From assembly GCF_009877435.1 (NCBI RefSeq), contig NZ_WXEX01000005.1, positions 232,397-296,396 on the forward strand: DNA of 64,000 nucleotides, read 5' to 3'. The notes beneath the pieces were generated by a model. The model was not told the origin of the DNA. It saw nothing but the letters and a program-made list of their open reading frames with translations, and did no database searches. The DNA is from Heliomicrobium gestii (GTDB taxonomy: Bacteria > Bacillota > Desulfitobacteriia > Heliobacteriales > Heliobacteriaceae). The translations under genes and the position numbers were made by a program. How positions within the stretch are numbered: position 1 is the first letter of the stretch; every line of letters starts with the position of its first letter. Shown one piece after another: positions 1-8,069 of this stretch.

Positions 1-2
1 AA

Positions 3-1031
3 GCCTTGCGCCGCCGCCTCCACCGGTTTACGCGGGTCGACTATCGCCACCTCTACGAACGGCTCTTCACGGATCCACCCCTCTTCGCCCGCCTCGCCCG
101 TGGGCTTTCTCTCCCGGAAGGCATCGCGGAGGCGATGGCGTCGGCGTCGGCAAGCGCCTCAAAAAGCGCTGGGAACGCGACGGGAAGCTCCGGCATGCTT
201 GGCGGGCTCTTCGCCGAGACCGGGGAGCGGCTCCGTCAAGGCCGGGTGGCTTATGAAGACGCCGCTCCCCTGCTCTACCTTAAGTTTCGGCTTGAAGGCT
301 GTTCCCTCTACTCGGACATCAAGCAGGTGGTCATTGACGAGGCGCAGGATTACACCCCGCTACAGTACGCTATCTTTGCCCTGCTCTTCAAGGAGGCGCG
401 CTACACCGTGCTGGGCGACATCTGCCAGAGCGTGGAAAGGGAGGGCGACCTGCGGCTCTACGACGATGTCGTCCAGATCCTCCAGAAGCCCAAAACCCTC
501 CGGCTCGATCTGAATAAGGGATACCGTTCCTCCCAGGAGATCAGCGCCTTTGCCCGGCGCCTGCTCGCTAAGGAACAGGGCGGCCTGTCCTTCGAACGTC
601 ACGACGAGGCGCCCCGGATTGAGCGCGCCGAAACGGAGGCGGCCATGGTTGACGCTGTGGCCCGCCACGCCGCCGCTTCGCTGGAAGCCGGCTTTGGCAC
701 GGTGGCCGTCATCTGCAAAAGCCAGCGCGAGGCCGAAAGGCTCCACAGCCGGCTAAAAGGGAAGCACCCCGTCCAATTGATCCAGCCCCATGAAGGCTGG
801 GTCGAAAAAGGCGTCTCCGTCGTCTCCGCTTATCTGGCAAAAGGCCTCGAGTTCGACGCCGTCATCGTCTACGGCGCAGACAAGGGCCGTTACGCCAGCG
901 ACCTGGACCGGCGATTGCTCTACATCGCCTGCACCCGGGCGCTCCATCGCCTGACCCTCTGCTATTGCGGGGAGATCAGCCCCTTTCTCACCGCGTCAGC
1001 CTCGCCATCGGAGCGGCGGCTGCCGATGTGA
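3..1031 (+). CDS. HelD/UvrD-like superfamily 1 helicase, C-terminal part
   Basis: The reading frame is open to the left edge, so the gene starts outside the window. The visible 340 residues hold the second half of an SF1 helicase: motif II DEAQD, motif III GDICQS, a YRSS motif, motif V KGLEFDAV and motif VI YIACTRA. The arrangement resembles HelD, the RNA-polymerase-recycling ATPase of Gram-positive bacteria, more than UvrD/PcrA, because the DEAQDYTPLQ segment and the short C-terminus match that family. An Ala/Ser-rich stretch lies near residues 40-60. HelD rather than another UvrD-like ATPase is likely but not certain without the N-terminus. Confidence 0.8.
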   Translation, partial: ALRRRLHRFTRVDYRHLYERLFTDPPLFARLARGLSLPEGIAEAMASASASASKSAGNATGSSGMLGGLFAETGERLRQGRVAYEDAAPLLYLKFRLEGCSLYSDIKQVVIDEAQDYTPLQYAIFALLFKEARYTVLGDICQSVEREGDLRLYDDVVQILQKPKTLRLDLNKGYRSSQEISAFARRLLAKEQGGLSFERHDEAPRIERAETEAAMVDAVARHAAASLEAGFGTVAVICKSQREAERLHSRLKGKHPVQLIQPHEGWVEKGVSVVSAYLAKGLEFDAVIVYGADKGRYASDLDRRLLYIACTRALHRLTLCYCGEISPFLTASASPSERRLPM

Positions 1032-1077
1032 GTATGGGCGAGGCTCCCGAGATTGTGATTCTTATGAATTATCTGAG

Positions 1078-1425
1078 GTGAATCGATTGACGAATCCACA
1101 GCCGCCCTCACAGAGACAATTAAGCTGGATCCAGATGCTCGAAAAGCAGGCCGGCCTCTTGCTCGCCGAACTGGATTTGGCAGAATGGACGATCAAAAAG
1201 CGTCCGGACACGTTCGAACAGGCCAAGGGGATCAGAACAGCGTTAGATGGGCTGTGCGCCTTCTTGCAGGAACTCATTCTGGCGCGGGACAACGACCTGA
1301 CCGGCATGACGCGCAATGACTCTGTGGGAAAGAATATCGAACTGTTGCGCGAGTTTTACAACATTCCGCCCGATTTCTTCCCCATCGCCCTGGGCAAGGC
1401 CGCTTCACCGGGAACACTTCACTAA
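1078..1425 (+). CDS. Conserved-looking hypothetical protein, 115 aa
   Basis: A GTG-start frame lies 46 bases after the helicase gene and ends just before a strong bidirectional terminator. The protein is soluble and mostly helical, with no signal peptide, membrane segment, cysteine pair or domain I recognise. The ribosome binding site is weak. Its position, the absence of a competing gene on the other strand and the terminator immediately downstream make it a plausible real gene, possibly cotranscribed with the helicase. Function unknown. Confidence 0.55.
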   Translation: MNRLTNPQPPSQRQLSWIQMLEKQAGLLLAELDLAEWTIKKRPDTFEQAKGIRTALDGLCAFLQELILARDNDLTGMTRNDSVGKNIELLREFYNIPPDFFPIALGKAASPGTLH

Positions 1426-1438
1426 GTAACGTTTGATC

Positions 1439-1488
1439 AAAGGGAAAAGGCGCCTGGGGGGATCAACCCCCAGGCGCCTTTTCCCTTT
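1439..1488. terminator. Bidirectional terminator between convergent genes
   Basis: A perfect 22-bp stem (1439-1460 with 1467-1488) with a 6-base loop has A-rich 5' and T-rich 3' ends. It separates the rightward hypothetical gene from the leftward sbcC and can serve both strands. Confidence 0.9.
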
Positions 1489-1521
1489 ACCGTGTGATCC
1501 CCTTTTCCCTTTTCGACGCGA

Positions 1522-4500
1522 TCACCCGATCTCCAGCCGCACCCGGCTGCCTTCCATATCGCCCTGGTCGACGACCAACCGGCGGCTGAGCCGTTGCTGA
1601 AGTTCCTGGACATGGCTGATCACGCCGATCGACCGGTTGCCCAGTTGCAGTCGCTCCAACGTACCCATCACCACATCGATGGCATCGGCGTCGAGGGAGC
1701 CAAATCCTTCATCGAGGAAAAAAAACTCTAAGGGGTACATCCCCTTTAACTGGATCTGCGCCGACAGGGCGAGCGCCAGGGCCAGCGAGGCCTGGAAGGT
1801 TTCACCGCCCGACAGGGAGGTGACGGGGCGCTTGACCCCGCCATTGGCGTCGTCGCGGATGACAAAGCCGCCATCAGACACATGCTCCAGGGCGTACCGG
1901 TTGCGCGTCATCCGCTTCAGTTGCTCTGACGCTTGCTGGGCCACAAACTCGACCTGCTCTTGGGCCAAAAAGTCGACAAAGACATTGCCGGCGAAGAGCG
2001 ATTTCAGTTGACCCAGCAGGCCCTCCTGCCGGCGCAGTTCTTCCCCTTGCCGGTGCAGCGCCTGCCAGCGCTGCTGCTTGCCTTGCAGTTCCTTCAGCGC
2101 CTGATCGGCGGCGCCCCGCTCGCGGGTGGCGCGATCGCTCTGTTCCGTCGCCTCGGCCAGAGTCCTCTCCTTCTCTGCCAGCGCCTCCGGCGACACCTGC
2201 CGTCCCGCCAACTGCGACTCGATCTGGGCGAATTCAGCCGACAGCCCTTTCTCCCGGTCCTGATAGTCGGCGACCCAGCGTTTCTTTTCCGCCATCTCAC
2301 CGGGTTCAAGCCGGGCGTCGCGAACCTCTTCGACAGAAACGAACTCTTCCTTCCGCAGCGCCGCTTCCCGTTCACGCCGGCATTCGTCGAGGGCTTGGCG
2401 GGCCGCTTCCCAGGCGCTCTCCCGACGGGTTCGCTCATCCTGGGCCTGCTGGCAGCGCGCCTGCACCTGTTGCCATGTCTCGCGGGCCTTCCGGGCATCG
2501 CTGCGCAGTTGGTCCAACTGGGCCGTATTTTTCTCGATCAGCAGCAACGCCGGCGTTCCCTGCGTGATCGCCTGCAACCGGTCTGCCCGTATGCGCGCCT
2601 GCCCTTCGATGGCCTCCAGTTGGGCCGTCAGCCGGATCACGTCCCCTTGGGCGGCCTGGTTCTGTTGCTGCGCCTTCGCCAAGTCCTCTTCACAGCAAAG
2701 GATCTCCGCCTGGCAAGCCTGGATTTGGCGGCGCAGTTCATCACAGCGCCGGTCCTTCCGGCGCAAGCCCTCTTCGAGCGCCTTTACCTGTTCGGCCCCG
2801 TCCGTCAAGGGCGTCACCGCAGCCAGTCCCAGCGGTTCGAGGGCCTGGCGGAAGGCGGCCTGCGCCTCGTCCCAGCGCGCCTGGGCCTCATCGAGGGCGG
2901 CTTTTGCCTGCATGGACTCCCCTTCGGCCACTTGCGCCAGTTGGATGCTGGCGTCATGCTCGGCCTGGGCCTGGGTGACCTGATCGCCCAGTTGGCGCAG
3001 TTCCAGACGAATCTGCTCGAGTTCGTCTCTCCATCTTTGCCAGGCGGCCTTTTGTTTCGCCCATTCCCGTTCCGCGCCTCCGAGCCACTGCTCGAACCGT
3101 AGAACAGGATTCTCCCTTTCGGTAGGAACTTCTTTTTCAACAGGCGCATCTCCAATAGGTGCATCTGCAATAGGCACACCTTCAATCGATGCAGCTTTTT
3201 CGATCGGGATTTGTTTTTCGAGCGCCGATCGCCCCGTCTGTTCCGTCGGCCTATGGAGTTCGGTGGGGAGATGGAGTGGGAAGAGGGCGGGCCATCCCAG
3301 CGCTTCTGCGCCCGTCCACTTTCGACGGCTCTCCTGACCTACCTCCCCGATGGCGGCGGCGAGACGGTTCAGTTCTTGCTCCAGCATCTCCTGGCGCGTC
3401 TGCAGGTTGCTCTTCTCCAGTCGCGCCTGTTCCAGTTCGCCCGTCCCTTGGCGTAGCGCCCTTTCGAGTTTCTCCATGGCCTGTTCGAAGGAGACTTTTT
3501 CCTCCTCGGCCGAGTGCCCGGCCGAGGGCTTGGCCCCACGGGCATTGACGCAGGGGTGTTCCAGGGAACCGCAGACCGGGCAGGGGTCACCCGGGTGCAG
3601 GTCGCTCGCCAGCAATGCGGCCATGGCGGCTCTGTCCTGCAGGAGCCGTTCCTGGTAGGCATCCTTTTGTTTTTGCCGTTCCCCTTCCAGGCGGGCGCAG
3701 TCTGCTTCCAGTCGCTGCAGCCGTCCCTGGCAGTCCGCCATCGCCTCCCCGATCCGCCCGGCGGCGCACCGATGGTCGGCGCGCTGTTTCTCCATGTCCG
3801 CCAACCGCGCCAACAGGCCGCGTTGCTCCATCAGCCCCACTTCCAGCCGGCTGAGTTCCTCCTCGGAAAAGGGAACCTGGGCGACCTGTTCTTTTTCCCG
3901 AGCCTCGCAGGCCTGCCGCCGGCGCGTCAGATCCTGCGCCCGCTCCCCTTTTTGCTCCTGCTGCCGACGCGCCCTTTCAAGCGACTGTTGCCGCTCCAGG
4001 AACTGCCCGTTGGCCCGATCGAAGACAGTGGCCTCGCGAAGAAACTCGGCGCCCTTATGCATCCCTTCAGCCACCTGCGCCCGGTAGGCCGAATCGACAA
4101 GGTTGCCGGCAAGTTCCCTTTCCGACGCCGCCAGTGCGGTTTTGAGGCGATCCCGTTCTGTTGACCGCTCGTCAATCAACCCTTCTGCCGTGGTCGCGAC
4201 GTCCCGGCTTTTCTTCAGGTCGGCGGCGATCCGTCGCCATTCCCCCCGGTATGTATCGATCTCAACCTCCAGCTTTTGCGCCTCTTCCAGTTGCGCGCCC
4301 CGCTGCATCAACAGCGGTTCCTGTTCGTCTCTCGCCGCTTCCGCCTGCTGGGCCTGCCGCTCACACAGGATGAGTTGCTGGCGCAACGACTGCGCCTCCA
4401 CCTCGGCCGCTTGTTTCTGCAGGGCCGCCGCCTGCTCAGCCGCTGCCGCCGTCGCTTCCCGTTGCACCAGGGGAAAGACCCGCTCCGCCTGCTCGGCCCG

Positions 4501-5352
4501 CTCCAACGCCCGTAGCGCCTCCTGGCATTGGCTGGCCTTTTGCGTGTGGGCGTTGATTTCCGCTTCCTTGCCCCCCCGCTGCTTCTGCAGCTTGTCCACC
4601 TCTTGCGCTTCCTCAAAGCCGGCTCTGGCCGTCTTCAACATGGCCCTTGCCTTCTCCTCGCCCGCTTTTGCCGCCGCTGCCGCCCCTTCGGCGCGCCGGA
4701 CCGCTTCGTCCGAGGCGTCGCCGAGGCCGGCCAGTTCCCTTTCCACATTGCTCTTGTCCCGGGCGACGCTGCTGAGACGCAGGGCCACGCGCTCGTTCAA
4801 TTCCTTGCCGTACTTCTCCAAGTTGAAGAGCCGCTGCAGCATGTCCCGCCGTTCTTTTCCGGTCAGGCTCAAAAACTCGGCGAACTTCCCTTGCGGGAGC
4901 ACGACGGCGCGGGTGAAGTCCCGGCAGGTCATGCCGAGCAGCTTTTCGATCGTCCGCGTCATATCGCGGCTCCGGTCCTCCAGCACCGTCTCGGCGCCCG
5001 TGGGATCGATCCGCACCAGCCGGCTCACCTTGTTGTTGACAGAGATGTCATCGTTGCGGACATACCTGCGCTCGACGCGATACCGTGTTCGCTCGCCGCC
5101 GGCGCCGAGTTCGAAGAGGAAGGACACCTCCAGGCTCTTTTCACCGTGGTTGAGGATCCCCTGGGTGCCGTTCTTGGCGCGCACTACCTCGCCGTAAAGG
5201 GCCAGGGTGATCGCATCAAGGATGGTCGACTTGCCGCTGCCGGTTTTTCCGAAAATGCCAAAGACGCCGGCATCGATGAGTTGTTCAAAGTGGATCTCCT
5301 GTTTTTTCCGAAAGCTGTGCAACCCGGCGATGGTCAACTGGATCGGCCTCAT
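1522..5352 (-). CDS. sbcC: Nuclease SbcCD subunit C
   Basis: A 1276-residue SMC-like ATPase of the SbcCD (Rad50/Mre11-like) complex, which opens DNA hairpins and processes blocked ends. Walker A GKTGSGKST is at residues 35-43, followed by a long Ala/Glu/Gln-rich coiled coil with a zinc-hook CPVC near residue 590. The returning coil leads to the signature SLSGGE near 1180 and Walker B FFFLDEGFGSLD near 1212. A proline/isoleucine-rich insert after the hook (around residues 700-760) is less conserved. The start codon overlaps the sbcD stop as ATGA, so translation is coupled. Confidence 0.95.
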   Translation of the reverse strand: MRPIQLTIAGLHSFRKKQEIHFEQLIDAGVFGIFGKTGSGKSTILDAITLALYGEVVRAKNGTQGILNHGEKSLEVSFLFELGAGGERTRYRVERRYVRNDDISVNNKVSRLVRIDPTGAETVLEDRSRDMTRTIEKLLGMTCRDFTRAVVLPQGKFAEFLSLTGKERRDMLQRLFNLEKYGKELNERVALRLSSVARDKSNVERELAGLGDASDEAVRRAEGAAAAAKAGEEKARAMLKTARAGFEEAQEVDKLQKQRGGKEAEINAHTQKASQCQEALRALERAEQAERVFPLVQREATAAAAEQAAALQKQAAEVEAQSLRQQLILCERQAQQAEAARDEQEPLLMQRGAQLEEAQKLEVEIDTYRGEWRRIAADLKKSRDVATTAEGLIDERSTERDRLKTALAASERELAGNLVDSAYRAQVAEGMHKGAEFLREATVFDRANGQFLERQQSLERARRQQEQKGERAQDLTRRRQACEAREKEQVAQVPFSEEELSRLEVGLMEQRGLLARLADMEKQRADHRCAAGRIGEAMADCQGRLQRLEADCARLEGERQKQKDAYQERLLQDRAAMAALLASDLHPGDPCPVCGSLEHPCVNARGAKPSAGHSAEEEKVSFEQAMEKLERALRQGTGELEQARLEKSNLQTRQEMLEQELNRLAAAIGEVGQESRRKWTGAEALGWPALFPLHLPTELHRPTEQTGRSALEKQIPIEKAASIEGVPIADAPIGDAPVEKEVPTERENPVLRFEQWLGGAEREWAKQKAAWQRWRDELEQIRLELRQLGDQVTQAQAEHDASIQLAQVAEGESMQAKAALDEAQARWDEAQAAFRQALEPLGLAAVTPLTDGAEQVKALEEGLRRKDRRCDELRRQIQACQAEILCCEEDLAKAQQQNQAAQGDVIRLTAQLEAIEGQARIRADRLQAITQGTPALLLIEKNTAQLDQLRSDARKARETWQQVQARCQQAQDERTRRESAWEAARQALDECRREREAALRKEEFVSVEEVRDARLEPGEMAEKKRWVADYQDREKGLSAEFAQIESQLAGRQVSPEALAEKERTLAEATEQSDRATRERGAADQALKELQGKQQRWQALHRQGEELRRQEGLLGQLKSLFAGNVFVDFLAQEQVEFVAQQASEQLKRMTRNRYALEHVSDGGFVIRDDANGGVKRPVTSLSGGETFQASLALALALSAQIQLKGMYPLEFFFLDEGFGSLDADAIDVVMGTLERLQLGNRSIGVISHVQELQQRLSRRLVVDQGDMEGSRVRLEIG

Positions 5353-6650
5353 TGCGCCGCCTCCCCTCGTTTCCCCTGCGTTGCGGGCGCTTCCTCGCCG
5401 TCAAGGTCGCCGGGGTTCTTCCCGTTGTCCCGTTCGTCCTGGAGCAGTTCCAGAAACAGCTCCAGCAGCGCCGGATCGGGCGCCTCGGCGCCGGTCTGGC
5501 GCTGGTAGAAACGGATGAAGCGCTGTTCGACGGACAGGTTTTCCATGGATTCGCCGGCTGAGACGTCTGCCCTTGTTCGGCCCACCTTGGGCACGATGTT
5601 CACAATACCACGGTGAAGGCCCTTGATCAGGCCGATCTCGTCCAGGGTAAGCGGTTGGGCGAGATGGAGTTCCAGGTCGATCCAGGCGTTGGCGTCGTCG
5701 CCCGCCGCGACACGCCGCTGCAGTTCCTCCATCCCTCCGGTCACGACCCACCGGACGAGGGGTTTGCCCGACGCAAGGAGGATCTCTCGCACCTGCGCCG
5801 GTTCACGGGGCAACAGATCGACAAGGGTCACCGACTTGGCTTGTCCCGCTTCGGAAAAACTGTAGGCCAGCGGTGATCCGGCATAGCGGATCGGGGCCGC
5901 GCCGCCCGCCGCGTCCTGGGGCCGGTGCAGGTGGCCCAGGGCGACGTACTGCGCCTTCTCGGGAAAGACCGCCGGATCGACGGCATAGGCGGCGCCCACC
6001 TGGATCGGATTTTCCGAATCGGAGACAGCGCCGCCGCGCACATAGAGATGGGACATGACCAGATTTACCGTATCGTCGCGAAAATGGCCGGACAAATCCC
6101 GAAAGATCAACGCCAGCCGTTCGTTGTAGCCCTTTTGAATCTCCCGATCGTCCGTGCTCTGGGCGAGCAGTTCCTTCAGGCGACCCTCTGAGGGGTAAGG
6201 CAGCGCAGCGATCACGGCGTGGTGGTCGCAACCGGGCAGAGCCATCTCCACCCAAGAGGCGCCGGCGTCGACGCGGCGCACCCGATCGGCCCGCGCCGGC
6301 AGGTATGGCTGGAGCACATCCTTGGGCAGGCCCAGCAGCGTGATGCCGTGGCGATCGGCCAGCGGCGCCGCGGCGCAGAGGCGCTCCGGATTGTCATGGT
6401 TGCCGGCGATGATCACCACCCCCCGCCGGCCCTGGTTTGCCAGCCGGCTGACGGCGTCATAAAAAAGCTCCTCCGCCGCCGCGCTCGGGTTGGCATGCTG
6501 GTACACATCGCCGGCAAGCAGCACCAGGTCGACCTGCTCCCGATCACAGATGGCGCAGATTTCATCGATAAAGGCTTCCTGTTCCGCCTGCCGGTCCCGG
6601 CCCTCCAGGGTCTTGCCGAGATGCCAGTCTGACGTGTGAAGGATCCGCAC
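5349..6650 (-). CDS. sbcD: Nuclease SbcCD subunit D
   Basis: A 433-residue metallophosphatase subunit of SbcCD (Mre11-like). The N-terminus has the metal-binding motifs SDWHLG (D8, H10), GDVYQ near 47-51 and GNHDNPERL near 83, followed by a capping C-terminal domain. The start is a GTG preceded by GGGGTGGG. It is the first gene of a two-gene operon and overlaps sbcC by 4 bases. The upstream 216 bases are shared with a divergent membrane-protein gene and probably hold both promoters. Confidence 0.95.
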   Translation of the reverse strand: MRILHTSDWHLGKTLEGRDRQAEQEAFIDEICAICDREQVDLVLLAGDVYQHANPSAAAEELFYDAVSRLANQGRRGVVIIAGNHDNPERLCAAAPLADRHGITLLGLPKDVLQPYLPARADRVRRVDAGASWVEMALPGCDHHAVIAALPYPSEGRLKELLAQSTDDREIQKGYNERLALIFRDLSGHFRDDTVNLVMSHLYVRGGAVSDSENPIQVGAAYAVDPAVFPEKAQYVALGHLHRPQDAAGGAAPIRYAGSPLAYSFSEAGQAKSVTLVDLLPREPAQVREILLASGKPLVRWVVTGGMEELQRRVAAGDDANAWIDLELHLAQPLTLDEIGLIKGLHRGIVNIVPKVGRTRADVSAGESMENLSVEQRFIRFYQRQTGAEAPDPALLELFLELLQDERDNGKNPGDLDGEEAPATQGKRGEAAQ

Positions 6651-6875
6651 GATCCCACCCCTTCTCGCTTCCCCATACTATCGTCATCCTCTGTTGCCGA
6701 CTAAAAAAACGATGCGATCTTCAGCCAACAACCAGAGGTTCTTGCGTTCTTTTGATTATTTCGGCGCGAACCGGCTGCTCCCTTTCTTTTTTCAGCATAC
6801 CTGCTGTGAAAGACGGATGATCTTCCGTTTTCGGGGAAATCTATTCCCGAACATTGCAGAAAAGGAATGTTGCTG

Positions 6876-7496
6876 ATGGTGACCGATGCGATGCTGCTTG
6901 AGGCGCGGCTTACCTTTAACCAGCTCTCGTTGCAGCACTATCTGGAGTCTGAATTGTTTTCCACCGGTTGGTGGTTTATCGTCGGTCTGCTCACGGTATT
7001 CTACGTTACCTGGTGGAAACTCCTGGATAAGAGCCGCTTTCTCGAAATTCTGCTGTTCGGTTCCTTCATGGCCGTGTCCAACGCTTTTATGGACAATATC
7101 GGCACCAGCTCCAGTCACTGGATGTACTTTACCCGTCTTGTCCCCCTGAGTCCGGGGCCATTCCCGATCGACTATACGGTTGTCCCGATCCTTTTTATGT
7201 TGGCCTATCAGTATACAAACACGTGGAAAACTTTTTTGCTCGGATCGGCGATCGCGGGATTCCTATTGAATGCCATCATCTTTCCCATCATGGTAAGTAT
7301 TAATATAAAACACCATTACAATTTCTCCCTAGTCTATTACTTCTTCCTGGGTATTGGCGCTAGCCTGTTGTGCCGCTACCTCATCTTGGCAATCATTAAG
7401 CGGCAGTTCCAGGCGGAGGGCATTCAAGACCCCTCACCGCTGCTCCATCCGTCCCTAGTGCCTGCCAGAAGACCGATAGAGGCGGACGAGGAGTAA
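6876..7496 (+). CDS. Multi-pass membrane protein, CBO0543-like
   Basis: About 206 residues with five or so hydrophobic helices (for example the segments beginning WWFIVGLL, FLEILLFG, VVPILFML, FLLGSAIA and LVYYFFLG) and a short charged C-terminal tail. It resembles the small Bacillus/Clostridium membrane proteins grouped as CBO0543 family; the function is not known to me. I chose the ATG at 6876 because AAAGGA lies 9 bases before it, whereas the in-frame ATG at 6867 directly abuts that site. The gene stands alone and ends before a rho-independent terminator. Confidence 0.7.
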   Translation: MVTDAMLLEARLTFNQLSLQHYLESELFSTGWWFIVGLLTVFYVTWWKLLDKSRFLEILLFGSFMAVSNAFMDNIGTSSSHWMYFTRLVPLSPGPFPIDYTVVPILFMLAYQYTNTWKTFLLGSAIAGFLLNAIIFPIMVSINIKHHYNFSLVYYFFLGIGASLLCRYLILAIIKRQFQAEGIQDPSPLLHPSLVPARRPIEADEE

Positions 7497-7563
7497 CCCC
7501 TGCTGGCCACCGCCGGCGTTTGGGAATGAGCAGCGCCGAGAAAAGCGATCAAGTTCCCTTGGT

Positions 7564-7607
7564 AAAGGACAGAAGGCTTAGGCTTTAATGAGCCCGTTCT
7601 GTCCTTT
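7564..7607 (+). terminator. Rho-independent terminator
   Basis: An 11-bp stem (7564-7574 with 7597-7607) with an inner GGCT/AGCC helix is followed by a T-run, 65 bases after the membrane-protein stop. Confidence 0.85.
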
Positions 7608-7671
7608 TTTTACTTTCCCCTTCCTGTCCAGAAACGTTGACAGGGATTTTCACGAGGCGTAGAATCAATTT

Positions 7672-7687
7672 ATCAAGATAATTTGAT
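7672..7687. promoter_or_regulatory. Candidate ArsR operator
   Basis: The inverted repeat ATCAAGATAATTTGAT sits in an AT-rich island about 50 bases before the arsR-family start. The size and AT-rich core are typical of ArsR-family autoregulatory operators. Binding is inferred. Confidence 0.5.
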
Positions 7688-7737
7688 ATTTTAATGGTTC
7701 CGGCTTTACCGACAGGGAATCAAGTGGAGGACATCCG

Positions 7738-8025
7738 ATGGAGAACGATATTCGCCAATACACCAAAGCGGCCGAACTGCTCAAAGCCCTGGCCCACCCT
7801 GTCCGCCTCTGCATCCTGCAAGGGTTGATGCAAAAGGGCGACTGCAACGTATCCCATATGCAACACTGCTTGGAATTGCCCCAGTCGACCATCTCCATGC
7901 ACCTGCAGAAGTTGCGCGTCGCCGGTGTTGTCGAAGGCGAGCGCCAGGGACTCGAAGTGCGCTACCGCATCGCCAACGACCAGGTTCGAAGCTTGTTGTC
8001 CTGTATTTTTGTTTCTGAAATCTGA
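7738..8025 (+). CDS. ArsR/SmtB-family transcriptional regulator, cysteine-rich
   Basis: A 95-residue winged-helix repressor: KALAHPVRLCIL opens the DNA-binding fold and LPQSTISMHLQKLRVAGVV is the recognition helix and wing. It has four cysteines (25, 36, 44, 89). None form the classical arsenic (CVC) pattern, but C36 and C89 fall roughly where the two thiols of persulfide sensors such as SqrR/BigR lie. The downstream gene is a persulfide/CoA-disulfide reductase fusion, so a reactive-sulfur sensor is a sensible inference. The ribosome binding site is GTGGAGG and an operator-like palindrome lies upstream. Confidence 0.85.
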   Translation: MENDIRQYTKAAELLKALAHPVRLCILQGLMQKGDCNVSHMQHCLELPQSTISMHLQKLRVAGVVEGERQGLEVRYRIANDQVRSLLSCIFVSEI

Positions 8026-8069
8026 TTGCGCGAGTGGGAACCAGTAGAAGATGTAGAGGAGAGATCGCT

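Noticed and set aside
1933..3102. Long plus-strand frame (389 codons) opposite sbcC
   Set aside because: It is the antisense of the coiled-coil part of sbcC, where GC-rich repetitive codons keep all frames open. There is no ribosome binding site or known domain.
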